Source: CAYMTN01 sp964393335
GTDB taxonomy: Bacteria; Chloroflexota; Anaerolineae; Aggregatilineales; Aggregatilineaceae
NCBI GenBank assembly: GCA_964393335.1
Contig: CAYMTN010000055.1
Location: 1-25,825 of the forward strand
DNA: 25,825 nucleotides
Reading direction: 5' to 3'
The notes under the pieces were generated by a model. That model had not been told where the DNA came from. It did not search any database and saw nothing but the letters and a program-made list of their open reading frames with translations. This document shows, piece by piece, positions 16,304 through 25,026 of the stretch (positions are counted from its first letter, which is position 1; each line of letters opens with the position of its first letter). The position numbers and the translations under genes are program-made.

Positions 16304-17230
16304 ATGTCAGACAAACGAGAAATGCACCGCCAGGCCCTGCACCCGCTGCTCGTCGCCGCGCTGGACAGCCCCGGTTTGCTGTCGCCGTCCGATTCACGGC
16401 TGGCACGTTTTAGCCTGAACCCGGATTTACGCGCGCACCTGCTCGATCCGGATATCGCCGCGCTGGAGGATTACCTGATCGACCACAGCAACCTGCCGGG
16501 CCGCCGCGCCAACCTGGAACTGATCGCCGCATTTGCCGACGCCGTGAGCGCGGTATGCGCCGCGCCGGACCTGTCGCTGAACCGCAGTTACGTGGCGATG
16601 GAATGGCTGCTGCGCGAGCTGCTCACGCGCCACCCGCCCGCCGTATTTGGCAGCGATCCCGATTCGCCGCTGCAACTGCCCCAGGTCTGCGGCGCGGTGG
16701 CGTTTGGCGAGTGGGCTGCCGCGTTCCAGCACATCGAAGCGGGCGTGGCGACGCTGCTCGAAGTGGGCAGCAGCCCGTTGTGGCGCGTGCGCGAAGCGGC
16801 GGCGATGGGTTTGCAGCGCCTGTTACGCCGCCGCTGGGACAGCACGGTGCGCCGCCTGCGCCGCTGGTCGCTCGACGCGACGGCCTACGAGTGGCGCGCG
16901 TTGATCGCCGGAATCGCGGAGCCGGACCTGCTAGAAGACGCGAGCCACGCCCTCGACGCGCTGGACCTGCATTACGCGGCGCTGGCCGCCATCCGCCGCC
17001 TGCCGCCCGGCGTCCGGCGCGATGCAGACGTCCGCACACTGCGCCAGGCGCTCGGCTATTCGGTCAGCGTGGTAGTCGCCGCCGTGCCCGCCGCCGGATT
17101 CGCGCAGATGCAGACCTGGGCCGCGTGGGATGACCCCGACGTGACGTGGATTTTGCGTGAGAACGTGAAAAAGAAGCGTCTCGAACGCTGGCCCGGCGAC
17201 CTCGCCGCGCTGCGCGACCGTCTGCGTTGA
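16304..17230 (+). CDS. HEAT-repeat-like helical protein
   Basis: This is a 308-residue protein from the start MSDKREMHRQALHPLLVAAL; an in-frame extension upstream overlaps the divergent gene's start and is not convincing. The protein is alpha-helical throughout with Leu/Ala-rich paired helices. Examples are LARFSLNPDLRAHLLDPDIA, ANLELIAAFADAVSAV, SPLWRVREAAAMGLQRLLRR and EDASHALDALDLHYAALAAI. The segment ending WDDPDVTWILRENVKKKRLE matches the last repeat of many bacterial HEAT-repeat proteins, where W-D-D-P-D-V-x-W-I-x-R-E-N-x-K-K-x-R-L is common. Such folds serve as protein-binding scaffolds. No catalytic motif is seen. Specific partner unknown. Confidence 0.8.
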   Translation: MSDKREMHRQALHPLLVAALDSPGLLSPSDSRLARFSLNPDLRAHLLDPDIAALEDYLIDHSNLPGRRANLELIAAFADAVSAVCAAPDLSLNRSYVAMEWLLRELLTRHPPAVFGSDPDSPLQLPQVCGAVAFGEWAAAFQHIEAGVATLLEVGSSPLWRVREAAAMGLQRLLRRRWDSTVRRLRRWSLDATAYEWRALIAGIAEPDLLEDASHALDALDLHYAALAAIRRLPPGVRRDADVRTLRQALGYSVSVVVAAVPAAGFAQMQTWAAWDDPDVTWILRENVKKKRLERWPGDLAALRDRLR

Positions 17231-17321
17231 GCCGCCCGCATTGAGAAACTACGTGAGAAATCGGCTGCTTGAGCAGACTCTCACTCCTGCGATGGCGCGG
17301 GGACTTCTCGCCCGTGATTTT

Positions 17322-17370
17322 CCCCCTCTCCGCGCGTGAAGCCGCCGTTCGGGCCGGGGGATGAGGTAAA
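17322..17370. repeat. Degenerate CCTCTCC/GATGAGG palindromic repeat
   Basis: CCCCCTCTCCGCGCGTG is followed by a GGCCGGGGGATGAGGT end, but the inner GGAGAGGGG arm is missing. It belongs to the same family as 3010-3113. The space 17231-17593 holds this and the next repeat and no gene that can be supported. Confidence 0.6.
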
Positions 17371-17455
17371 GTTAAGGAACGCCCGAAGTTCAAGGCATTC
17401 TTAATGCTTTCCAACCCCAAAATCCTGCGATGGGGCGGAAACGTGACCGGGCAAT

Positions 17456-17498
17456 TCTCCCCTCGCCTGCTTGGCGGGAGAGGGGCCGGGGGTGAGGG
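17456..17498. repeat. CTCCCCTCGCC/GGCGGGAGAGGGG palindromic repeat
   Basis: TTCTCCCCTCGCC pairs with GGCGGGAGAGG across a short loop and is followed by GGGGGTGAGGG. It is close in sequence to the right half of the element at 3010-3113. Confidence 0.65.
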
Positions 17499-17593
17499 TT
17501 TTCAACCATCTACGCGCCGCCCGCTACCGATCTGCACGGCGATAATGTTAAGATCAAGCACAGCGCAGCCAGACACACCACGAGGTACAACGT

Positions 17594-20302
17594 ATGCCAA
17601 CCAACAACGGCTCATCCAGCCCGCTCAGCGCCGACATTCACCTGCTGGGCAATCTGTTGGGCACGGTGATCCGCGAGCAGCACGCCGACTCCGCGTTTGA
17701 GACGGTCGAATACGTGCGCAGCAACGCCAAAGCCCGCCGCAGTGGTGAAACCTCGCAGCGTGAAGCCTCACAACGTGAGGTCGCACAACAGGCGCTGACC
17801 GACACAATCCACACGCTCGACCTGGACCAACTGCGCATCTTGATCAAAGCATTCAGCATCTATTTCCAGTTGATCAACATCGCGGAAGACCAACAGCGCA
17901 TCCGCGTGCTGCGCCAGCGCGAACGAGACGGCGTGCTGCGTGAGGAAATCGATCCGGCGATTGCCGCGCTGCGCGAGGCCGGAGTCAGCGCGGATGACCT
18001 GCGCGCCCAGTTGGATCGCACCGGCGTGCGACTCGTCATGACCGCGCATCCCACCGAGGCCAAGCGTAAAGAGCTGCTGGTCAAGCTGCGCCACATCGCG
18101 CAGGTGATGTGCCGCCGCGACCGCGAAGCGCTGCTCCCGCGCGAGGCGCACATGCTCGAAAAGACCCTGGCCGAAGAGATCGAGGAACTGTGGCAGACAC
18201 GCCCGACCCGCGCCTCCCGCGCGACGGTGGCCGACGAAGTCGATTTTGGCGTGTATTTCATCACGTCGGTGATCATGAACGTTGCGGTCGACATCGCCGA
18301 CGACCTGCGCGCCAGCCTGGAAACCCATTACCCGGAAGGCGATTGGTCCGACCTGCCGCCGCTGCTGCAATACGCATCATGGATCGGCGGCGACCGGGAC
18401 GGGCACCCGCACGTCACGCCGGAGGTCACGCTGCAAACGCTGCGCACGCTGCGCGCGGCGGCACGCGACAACTACCTGGAACGCGTCACGTTCTTGCGTG
18501 AGCACCTCACACAGTCCACCGACGAAGTCCCGGCATCCGACGCGCTGTGTGACGCCGTGCATCAGGCGCGCCCCACCCCGCTCTATCCCGGCGAGTTATA
18601 CCGCGAGATGATGGACATCATCGCCGGGCGGCTGGCGGCAGACGACTACCGCAACGGCGCGGCGCTGCTGGCCGATCTACACCTGATCGCGGGCAGCCTG
18701 CGCGAGCACCAGGGCGCGCGGGTCGCGCAGGGCGAGCTGGACCGGCTGATCCAGCAGGTGCGTTTGTTCGGGCTGCATCTCGTCCCGCTGGAAGTGCGCC
18801 AGGATGCGCGGCTGCACGCGCAGGCCATCGACGAGATTCTGCGCCATTACGAGATCTGCGAAAATTACCTGGACCTGCCCGAAGACGAAAAACAGGTGCA
18901 GTTGCTGTGCGAGATCGTCAACCCGCGCCCGCTGTTTCCGGTCGAACCGGCGTTCTCCGACACGACCAACATGATCATCGCCACGTGGCGCATGATCGCG
19001 GACGCGCACCGCCGCTACGGCCCGGACGTGATCGACACCGTGATCGCCAGCATGAGCAAAACGCCCAGCGATGTGCTGACGCTGCTGCTATTTGCATCCG
19101 AAGTCAGGATTCAGGACCACGTCGATCTGGTGCCGCTCTTTGAAACGGTCGATGACCTGCACAACGCCCCGGCAGTCATGGCGGCGCTGTTCGACATGCC
19201 GGAGTATCACGCCTACCTGGCAGGGCGCGGCATGCGCCAGCAGATCATGATCGGTTATTCCGACAGCAGCAAGGACGGCGGCTATTTGGCGTCCAACTGG
19301 GGGCTGTACGTCGCGCAGCAGGAACTGGGCGACATGTGCCGCCGCTACGGCGTGCAGGTCGAGCTGTTTCACGGGCGCGGCGGCAGCATCGGGCGCGGCG
19401 GCGGCCCGACCAACCGCGCGATCCTGGCGCAGTCGCCGGTCGCCATGCAGGGCCGCATCAAGATCACGGAACAGGGCGAAGTGATCGCCCACCGCTACAG
19501 CAACGCGGACATCGCGCGGCGGCACCTGCACCAGGTCTTGAACGCGGTGCTGATCTCAAGCTGCGCGCCATCCGCCCCGCCCGTGCTGCCGGCCTGGCGT
19601 GCGGCGATGGATACGCTGGCCGAAGCAGGCCGCCGCGCGTACCGCCAGTTTGTGTACGAAACGCCCGGCTTTTTGGACTACTGGCGCGAAGCCACGCCGA
19701 TCCACGAGATCGCGTTGATGCCGATCGGATCGCGGCCTTCGCAACGTGGCGCGGGCGGCTTCGAGCAGGTCCGCGCGATCCCCTGGGTCTTCTCATGGAT
19801 GCAAAGCCGCGCCATCATCCCAAGCTGGTACGGCGTCGGCCACGCGTTTGAGCATTACTGCGAGATGGACGACTGCGATGGCGAGGGGTTGGAGCGCCTG
19901 CAAACCATGTACCAGGATTGGCCGTTCTTCCGCGCGCTGGTCAAAAATGTGGAGTTGGACCTCGCCAAAACCGACATGGGCATCGCCGCGCAATACGCCG
20001 GGCTGGTGCGGGATGAAGCGCTGCGGGCGACCATCTTCGGGGAGATCGAGGCCGAACACGCGCGCGCCTGCCGCACGATCTGCGCCATCACCGGCCAGGA
20101 CGACCTGCTCAGCGCCGACCCGGTGATGCGGCGCTCCATCGACCGGCGCAATCCCTACGTCGATCCGCTGAGTTTCATCCAGGTGGCGCTGCTGCGCGAC
20201 CTGCGGCGCGTCGATCCCGGCACGCCGGAATACGAGGCGCGGCTGCAAGCGATCATGGAAACCGTCAACGGCATCGCGGCGGGCATGAAAACCACCGGCT
20301 GA
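17594..20302 (+). CDS. ppc: Phosphoenolpyruvate carboxylase
   Basis: This 902-residue protein is the anaplerotic enzyme that fixes bicarbonate onto phosphoenolpyruvate to give oxaloacetate. Catalytic signatures are all present: VMTAHPTEAKRKELLVKLR around residues 147-165 (catalytic His at 151), GGDRDGHPHVTPEVT around 263, IGYSDSSKDGGYLASNW around 551-568, and FHGRGGSIGRGGGPTNRAIL around 592-611. The segment RAIPWVFSWMQSRAIIPSWY and the C-terminal VNGIAAGMKTTG correspond to the final family blocks ending in the conserved Gly. The length is typical of bacterial PEPC (880-970). GAGGT precedes the ATG by 8 bases. The N-terminal 60 residues include a short internal repeat (SQREASQRE) absent from most relatives. 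It stands alone, bounded by palindromic repeats on both sides. Confidence 0.97.
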   Translation: MPTNNGSSSPLSADIHLLGNLLGTVIREQHADSAFETVEYVRSNAKARRSGETSQREASQREVAQQALTDTIHTLDLDQLRILIKAFSIYFQLINIAEDQQRIRVLRQRERDGVLREEIDPAIAALREAGVSADDLRAQLDRTGVRLVMTAHPTEAKRKELLVKLRHIAQVMCRRDREALLPREAHMLEKTLAEEIEELWQTRPTRASRATVADEVDFGVYFITSVIMNVAVDIADDLRASLETHYPEGDWSDLPPLLQYASWIGGDRDGHPHVTPEVTLQTLRTLRAAARDNYLERVTFLREHLTQSTDEVPASDALCDAVHQARPTPLYPGELYREMMDIIAGRLAADDYRNGAALLADLHLIAGSLREHQGARVAQGELDRLIQQVRLFGLHLVPLEVRQDARLHAQAIDEILRHYEICENYLDLPEDEKQVQLLCEIVNPRPLFPVEPAFSDTTNMIIATWRMIADAHRRYGPDVIDTVIASMSKTPSDVLTLLLFASEVRIQDHVDLVPLFETVDDLHNAPAVMAALFDMPEYHAYLAGRGMRQQIMIGYSDSSKDGGYLASNWGLYVAQQELGDMCRRYGVQVELFHGRGGSIGRGGGPTNRAILAQSPVAMQGRIKITEQGEVIAHRYSNADIARRHLHQVLNAVLISSCAPSAPPVLPAWRAAMDTLAEAGRRAYRQFVYETPGFLDYWREATPIHEIALMPIGSRPSQRGAGGFEQVRAIPWVFSWMQSRAIIPSWYGVGHAFEHYCEMDDCDGEGLERLQTMYQDWPFFRALVKNVELDLAKTDMGIAAQYAGLVRDEALRATIFGEIEAEHARACRTICAITGQDDLLSADPVMRRSIDRRNPYVDPLSFIQVALLRDLRRVDPGTPEYEARLQAIMETVNGIAAGMKTTG

Positions 20303-20339
20303 TCGCGCGCGATGGATCGCACCCGATGGATCGCGCGAT
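20302..20339 (+). terminator. Hairpin directly after ppc
   Basis: ATCGCGCG (20302-20309) pairs perfectly with CGCGCGAT (20332-20339), enclosing two copies of CGATGGATCGC-like sequence. It starts on the last base of the stop codon. Only TTCCCC follows, so there is no U-run and termination is uncertain. Confidence 0.4.
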
Positions 20340-20414
20340 TCCCCATTGACCACCCGGCGGCGGCGCACTATGCTAGGGGCGAGCAAATCGATCGTGTTGG
20401 AAAATCGTGAATTT

Positions 20415-20510
20415 ACCTCACCCCGCCTCGGCGCGAAACGCGCCTCGTCCGCCCCTCTCCACGCGTGGAGAGGGGGAAGGGCCGAGTGAAACGAGGCCAG
20501 GGGGTGAGGT
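20415..20510. repeat. 96-bp composite palindrome, ACCTCACCCC ends
   Basis: ACCTCACCCC (20415-20424) and GGGGTGAGGT (20501-20510) are perfect terminal arms. GCCTCG/CGAGGC and CCCCTCTCCACGCGTGGAGAGGGG make inner stems. This is the best-preserved copy of the family in the window. Its right end abuts the candidate promoter of the VOC gene. Confidence 0.8.
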
Positions 20511-20532
20511 GAACTGAAAGCAAGACACTCAA

Positions 20533-20538
20533 TATAAT
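20533..20538 (+). promoter_or_regulatory. Candidate -10 element for the VOC gene
   Basis: TATAAT (20533-20538) is perfect. The -35 at 17-base spacing (TGAACT, 20510-20515) is weak and overlaps the last base of the palindromic repeat, so that repeat may have contributed to the promoter. Confidence 0.4.
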
Positions 20539-20595
20539 TTCGCTTATTGTACTCATGCAGGAAACGAAAACGAGTCGGCAAGTAGAGGAAAGAGT

Positions 20596-20958
20596 ATGGT
20601 GCTTGGAGTTGACCGCGTCACCATCGCCGTGAATGACGTGCCCGCGATGGTGGACTTTTATAACACGGTGTTCGGGGCGGACCTGCTCCCGGTCGAACCG
20701 GGCGGCGAATTCACCTTTTACACCGGCAAACTCGGCCAGTTGGAGCTGTTTTTCTGCCCGAACCTGATCACGCAGATCGTCGCGGAGAAGAACCGGCAGC
20801 AGCTCCGTTTTGTGGTGAGCGACGTCGAACAGACCATCGCCGCCGGGGTGCGCGCCGGGGGGAAAAAGCTGGGCGACATCCAGGCGGCTGATCGCGCCGT
20901 CGCGGGCGGACTCAGCGACCCGGACGGCAATTCGATTGAACTGATCCAGTACAGGTAA
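20596..20958 (+). CDS. VOC superfamily (glyoxalase/bleomycin resistance fold) protein
   Basis: This 120-residue soluble protein contains one complete vicinal-oxygen-chelate unit pair. Visible are VDRVTIAVNDVPAMVDFYNT with VFGADLLPVE, then GEFTFYTGKLGQLELFFCPN, then QLRFVVSDVEQTIAAGVRAG, and the final DPDGNSIELIQYR. The terminal E in SIEL fits the usual metal ligand, whereas the first-strand ligand (normally His or Gln before the V-x-L) is replaced, so metal binding may be altered. GAGGAAA precedes the start. It is too divergent to assign a substrate; it is not clearly a lactoylglutathione lyase. It converges on the next gene with only 13 bases between the stop codons. Confidence 0.9.
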   Translation: MVLGVDRVTIAVNDVPAMVDFYNTVFGADLLPVEPGGEFTFYTGKLGQLELFFCPNLITQIVAEKNRQQLRFVVSDVEQTIAAGVRAGGKKLGDIQAADRAVAGGLSDPDGNSIELIQYR

Positions 20959-20971
20959 GCGGCGTGCCCGG

Positions 20972-22738
20972 TTACGGCGTCCCTTCCGCAGACTCGGAGT
21001 CGCCGGGGGCCGTTTCTTTGAAGCGAATGCCCACCAGTGCTTCATACGTCTGGCGATCCGCCTCGACTTGCAGATTAAGCTGCGTCTCCAGCCCTTCGAT
21101 CTTTTCGCCATCCTGCACGACATCCGTCAGGCGCGTATCTTCGTTGAGATAGCGGACCTTCGTCAGGTGATAGCGCAGCAGCGCCATGCGCAGGCTGTGA
21201 CTCTCCAGCGCGATCTTCGTCTTGGCGAGATTTTCCAGGTCGATGCGCAGGTTGTTGGCGGGCCGGTAGAAAAAGAACTGGAAGATTTGCAGCAGCGTCA
21301 GGCCGCCGGTCACACCGGCCAACATAAACACGCTGGTTTTGTCCGTAATCCACGCCACGACGCCAAAAATAATGGCGATCAGCAGCATCAGCACGCCTAA
21401 CCACAATACGACGCGGTTGATATTACGCACCATGCCATAATTGTCTTCGGCGCGTTTGAAGATCTCCGCCTCATATTCGGCAGTCTGTTTGTCCACGTAG
21501 GCCATGACGTTCTGCCGGTCCAGGTAGTAGGACGCGTAATCCTTATACCGGACGCTGCCCTTGATCAACTCCTGCTCGTTGGGGATCGCGTCCGTTTCGG
21601 ATTGCGCCATGCCCAGGAAACTGACGAGGTCGCTCAGGCTGTGGATCACCTCGACCTGGTGCAGCACCTTGTGAATAAAGTCCAGCGCGCCGATGTGCCG
21701 CTCGATGGTGGGCGCGGCGGTCAGCACGTCGGACACGCCCAGGTTCTCAAGCGTGTACCGGCTGCGCAGCCCGGTGAGCAGGATTTTGATCTTGATGTCG
21801 GTATACACGCCGATCACCAGCACGTACGTCAGCGTTTCGGTCGTTTCGCCTGCCATCGCCATTTCGAGCGCGTATTGCAGCGGGGATACCGGGAGGTGAT
21901 CGTGCCCGTCCGGCGGGTGCAGCGTGGGATGCCCATCGGTGTAATAAAACGTCGGCTTGAAGTCAAACACCGAGTCGGAATGGACGTGATAATACGTCAG
22001 GTTCGCGTTGTACGGCACCACGTACAGCCCGCTCGGCATGGAGTCCGGCGCGGCGTCAGGATCGCCGCCGGACTCCTTCGCGCCTTCCGGGCGCGGCTCC
22101 GCGATCTCGCTGACCGGGCGCGCGACAAAACCGCGCGGCCCAAACTGGTTGCAGTCATAGTCGTTGGCGCGCGGGCTGGGGGCCAGCCAGGGTACCAGGC
22201 CGCTCAGGTACTGCGCGCCGTAACTGCCCGCCTCACAGTGCGCCCCGTACAGGCGGCGCTCGTAGTCGTAATAGGCCGTGCGCTCGTGCCAGTCCCGGAT
22301 GTTGATCACGTGCAGGCGGGGAATCGGGGCCGATGCCGATGCTTTCATGCGCGGCTCGATCACCGCCCGCAAAAACTGCGCGAGTGGCCCATTTTCGACC
22401 GTGCCGCCGACCACCCGCCGCCGCCCCAGCGCATCGACGGTAAAACCGGGCGGCTCGTACTGCGCCCCGGCCTCGTAATCGCGCAGCAGGTCCACATTCT
22501 GTTTGATGCCATTGGCGATCCGCTCGCGGCGCGACGCGGGCGCTGCGCCCGTTTCACGCGCCTGCGCTGCCAGCGCACCCTCAGGCATCTGGTTGCCCAA
22601 CAACATGCGCGCCGCCTCGTCTTCGGGCAGGCACAGCCGCGAGTGCGTGTTCAAGAAAAAATCGTTCTGCAAACACTGGGTGATCAGGATATACCGCGCT
22701 TTGGTTTCGTCGGGTAGAGAAACTGGTGGAATGGCCAT
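20972..22738 (-). CDS. Degenerate isochorismatase-like domain fused to a 2TM membrane module
   Basis: This 588-residue protein has an N-terminal isochorismatase-like fold (about 14-370) with long insertions. The QNDFF of strand one is at 24-28, HVINIRDWHERT at 143-154, GAHCEAGSYGAQYL at 165-178, and VIGVYTDIKIKILLTGLRSR at 308-327, where the family has its nucleophile loop G-V-x-T-D-I-C. Here the Cys position is Lys316, and the Asp of the D-x-Q-N-D motif is Cys22, so ordinary hydrolase chemistry is doubtful. Two adjacent membrane helices follow at about 443-465 and 470-491 with a short link. Then comes a long helix FFFYRPANNLRIDLENLAKT with heptad-like spacing to about 525, and an acidic tail. 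The 2TM-plus-helix layout resembles membrane modules found in bacterial conflict proteins (TRADD-N-associated 2TM type). This resemblance is my inference. GGGGAG precedes the ATG. It seems monocistronic. Confidence 0.8.
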   Translation of the reverse strand: MAIPPVSLPDETKARYILITQCLQNDFFLNTHSRLCLPEDEAARMLLGNQMPEGALAAQARETGAAPASRRERIANGIKQNVDLLRDYEAGAQYEPPGFTVDALGRRRVVGGTVENGPLAQFLRAVIEPRMKASASAPIPRLHVINIRDWHERTAYYDYERRLYGAHCEAGSYGAQYLSGLVPWLAPSPRANDYDCNQFGPRGFVARPVSEIAEPRPEGAKESGGDPDAAPDSMPSGLYVVPYNANLTYYHVHSDSVFDFKPTFYYTDGHPTLHPPDGHDHLPVSPLQYALEMAMAGETTETLTYVLVIGVYTDIKIKILLTGLRSRYTLENLGVSDVLTAAPTIERHIGALDFIHKVLHQVEVIHSLSDLVSFLGMAQSETDAIPNEQELIKGSVRYKDYASYYLDRQNVMAYVDKQTAEYEAEIFKRAEDNYGMVRNINRVVLWLGVLMLLIAIIFGVVAWITDKTSVFMLAGVTGGLTLLQIFQFFFYRPANNLRIDLENLAKTKIALESHSLRMALLRYHLTKVRYLNEDTRLTDVVQDGEKIEGLETQLNLQVEADRQTYEALVGIRFKETAPGDSESAEGTP

Positions 22739-22816
22739 CTGGTCGGCTCCCCGCTAGACACTCGTGCATAGTAGTTTATCGACAAACCATTTAGAACTCG
22801 CATCATGGGAAAAGGA

Positions 22817-22902
22817 GTTGTTAGTTGTTGGTTGTTGGTAAAAGCGCGTACGCACACAGTCGGTTTGACCAACAACGAATCGCCAAAAACCAACTACCAA
22901 CC
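22817..22902. repeat. Imperfect palindrome built of GTTGTTGGT units
   Basis: GTTGTTAGTTGTTGGTTGTT on the left is mirrored by ACCAACAAC (22868-22876) and AACCAACTACCAACC on the right. GTTGTTGGT (22831-22839) is the exact reverse complement of 22868-22876. It probably forms a cruciform or a long hairpin in RNA. Confidence 0.6.
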
Positions 22903-22976
22903 TCTATTGTGCGGCTTCGTTTTGTTTCCTCAATTAGTTCTACACGGTGCAGCATAAATACGCAACCGGAACGACT

Positions 22977-22995
22977 GCCCCCAGCTTTTGGGGGC
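22977..22995 (+). other. GC-rich 7-bp hairpin
   Basis: GCCCCCA and TGGGGGC pair perfectly over the loop GCTTT. TTGACA follows at 22996-23001 with GACAAT 16 bases later, so the hairpin sits immediately upstream of a possible promoter rather than acting as a terminator. Confidence 0.4.
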
Positions 22996-23193
22996 TTGAC
23001 AATTGGCATAAATGCGAGACAATTATGACGCATCAAACTAATGCGCAGGTTAACAAAAGAATCAGGGGTGGGTTCCCCCTTTTGACGGTCCACCGGCGGC
23101 GTTTGCACATGCGGACCGGCATTCCCCTACTCGCCGCACAATTACCATAACACACAACACGCTAATGGAATTGGTAAGTATTTAAAAAAGATG

Positions 23194-23214
23194 GCACAAT
23201 AGATAGTATTGTGC
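23194..23214. promoter_or_regulatory. Operator-like dyad GCACAATA-N5-TATTGTGC
   Basis: Perfect 8-bp arms with a 5-base spacer lie in AT-rich DNA about 230 bases upstream of the glycosyltransferase start. The symmetry and length suit a dimeric regulator, but no regulator gene is nearby. Confidence 0.4.
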
Positions 23215-23445
23215 AACATATTTTTGTGGCGCATACTGGTACGCCAGCGTGTTTTTTGCCGGAACAGGGTGAGCGTTTTTGCCCACCAATCCGGCTCACG
23301 TCGCAACCAGATCGGCGCTGGCCCGTATTGTATTACGAATCGTGATCGGGTGGTGTGCGGTGCGAATGACCCTGTTCTCAGCCGAACTACCGACACACCA
23401 GCCAGCGTGCTGATTTATCGACCTTATCTGTCTCATGGGGGACAT

Positions 23446-25026
23446 ATGCGATTGCAGACTGTTGGAGTAGGCCGGACGGCTGCCGGCCCGCGTATCAACT
23501 ACGGTGCCGATACGCGCTTTGGCCGGGCCACAGTCCGCCCCCGTACGTTTTTCAGCGGCGTCCTGCTGATCCTGGTCGTCGGGCTGGTGCTGCGCGTCTG
23601 GAACCTCGGCGCGGCCAGCCTGTGGACCGACGAAGTGATGACCGCCGTCCGCGCCCAGGCCCCGTTTAGCGAGTCGCTGGCGTCGTTGATGGCGGCGGGA
23701 AACCAAAGCCCGTTCTATTTCTGGTCGCTGCGTCTCTTCCCGAACTATACCGAAGCGCTGCTGCGCCTGCCCTCGGCCCTGCTGGGGCTGGCCGGAATCG
23801 CGCTGATGATGCTTCTGATCGTCCAATTCTACCAGGACCGCGAGCTGGCGCTGTGGATTGGCGCGCTGCTGGCTGTCAATCCATACCACGTCTGGTTATC
23901 ACGCACCGCCCGCCCGTACAGCCTGATGTTTGTGCTGGCGGTGTTGAGCACGTACTTTTTCCTGATGCTGCTGCGCGGGTATGATTCACGAAAGAACTGG
24001 ATCGGGTTCGCACTGACCAGCCTGGTCGCCTATTCGACCCACTTCACCGCGCTGGCGCTGCTGGCCGCACAGTATATCATCTTCGCGTTTTTGCCGCGCG
24101 AACGAGGTAAATTGATCCGCCGGTGGTTCGTCGTGCAGGCCATTGCCGCGATCCCGGCCCTGGTGTGGGTCTACATCGTATTCAGCCAGCCGCACGAAGT
24201 TGCCTCTGAGTGGATTCCCAAACCCGAACTGCGCGACATCCCGCTTTCGCTGTGGAACATGACGCTTGGGTATGACGGCGTTTTCCGCTGGCACCTGGTG
24301 CCCGGCCTGATGATCGTGACGTTGGGCGTCGTGTTCGGCATCGGCCATGCCCTGCGGGAACGCAGCACGAACCAGATCAACCTGTACTGGGCGTGGCTGA
24401 TCGTCGCGCCGCTGATCCCGGTGTACATCATGTCGCGTTTTGTCGTCTCGATCTACGTGGACCGTTATTTCATAGTGTTCCTGCCCGCCCTGCTGGTGCT
24501 GATGGCGGTCGGCCTGATGCGTTACTCGCCGCAGGTCTGGCGGGCCGCGCTGGCGGTCGTGATCCTGACCGGGCTGTATACGGTGCTCTTCTCGTTTTAC
24601 GACGGCAGCTACCAGCGCACCGACTGGCGCAGCGCGGCGGCTTACGTCGCCGAGGGCTTCCGGCCTGGCGACGCAATTGTGCTCGAACGCGACAATACGG
24701 AAGAAGCGTTCTCGCGTTATTTCCAGGCCGACGAACGCGTCGCCCAGACGCCGTCGCCGTCGCACATCCTGCTGATGGCGGACGCGCCCGACGGCGGTGC
24801 GCTGGAACAGTCCGCCGTGCGGCTGTGGGTGGTCTACCGCAATCCCAACGAGGACGTTCACCGCATGGGCCTGATGCCGGAGTTCGACCCGTTCGACGCC
24901 AGCCTTTCGCCGATGGGCGCGTGGCTCAGCGATCACCAGGACCAGGTGATCGAGCAGCGCAGTTACAATGGTGTGCGTATCCTGCTGGTCGATACGCGCC
25001 AGCCGATGGCCGCCGAACGCCCGTAA
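23446..25026 (+). CDS. GT39/ArnT-like polytopic glycosyltransferase
   Basis: This is a membrane protein of 526 residues if the start is MRLQTVGVGR, just after a GGGGGA tract. The 79 in-frame codons before it have no signal or family character. The first membrane helix is about 37-52, followed by RVWNLGAASLWTDEVMTAVR, where Asp62-Glu63 form the D-E motif of the first periplasmic loop in PMT/ArnT-type enzymes. Further helices include LRLPSALLGLAGIALMMLLI, ALWIGALLAVNPYHVWLSRT with ARPYSLMFVLAVLSTYFFLM, YSTHFTALALLAAQYIIFAF and others to about residue 385. The family transfers sugars from lipid-linked donors to lipids or proteins on the outer face of the membrane. The C-terminal 140 residues form a soluble domain containing SAAAYVAEGFRPGDAIVLER. 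The acceptor is unknown. It is not in an operon with other envelope genes here. Confidence 0.88.
   Translation: MRLQTVGVGRTAAGPRINYGADTRFGRATVRPRTFFSGVLLILVVGLVLRVWNLGAASLWTDEVMTAVRAQAPFSESLASLMAAGNQSPFYFWSLRLFPNYTEALLRLPSALLGLAGIALMMLLIVQFYQDRELALWIGALLAVNPYHVWLSRTARPYSLMFVLAVLSTYFFLMLLRGYDSRKNWIGFALTSLVAYSTHFTALALLAAQYIIFAFLPRERGKLIRRWFVVQAIAAIPALVWVYIVFSQPHEVASEWIPKPELRDIPLSLWNMTLGYDGVFRWHLVPGLMIVTLGVVFGIGHALRERSTNQINLYWAWLIVAPLIPVYIMSRFVVSIYVDRYFIVFLPALLVLMAVGLMRYSPQVWRAALAVVILTGLYTVLFSFYDGSYQRTDWRSAAAYVAEGFRPGDAIVLERDNTEEAFSRYFQADERVAQTPSPSHILLMADAPDGGALEQSAVRLWVVYRNPNEDVHRMGLMPEFDPFDASLSPMGAWLSDHQDQVIEQRSYNGVRILLVDTRQPMAAERP

Larger units (their letters stand above)
22739..23445. other. 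Long intergenic region with several dyads
   Basis: These 707 bases between the divergent genes contain no coding sequence I can support. They include a GTTGTTGGT palindrome (22817-22902), a 7-bp stem hairpin directly followed by TTGACA (22977-23001), a symmetrical 21-base operator-like dyad (23194-23214), and AT-rich stretches. A plus-strand frame continuing from 23209 into the glycosyltransferase is open but codes for an atypical N-terminal extension. Confidence 0.6.

Noticed and set aside
21602..22717. 371-codon plus-strand frame opposite the isochorismatase-like gene
   Set aside because: The composition is typical of an antisense frame in GC-rich DNA, and there is no ribosome binding site or motif.
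22947..23150. Short plus-strand frames in the 22739-23445 intergenic region
   Set aside because: They lack ribosome binding sites, overlap palindromes and show no protein-like pattern.
23209..23445. N-terminal extension of the glycosyltransferase by 79 codons
   Set aside because: It has no family character, is Cys/Arg-rich, and starts within the operator-like dyad. The Met at 23446 follows a GGGGGA tract.
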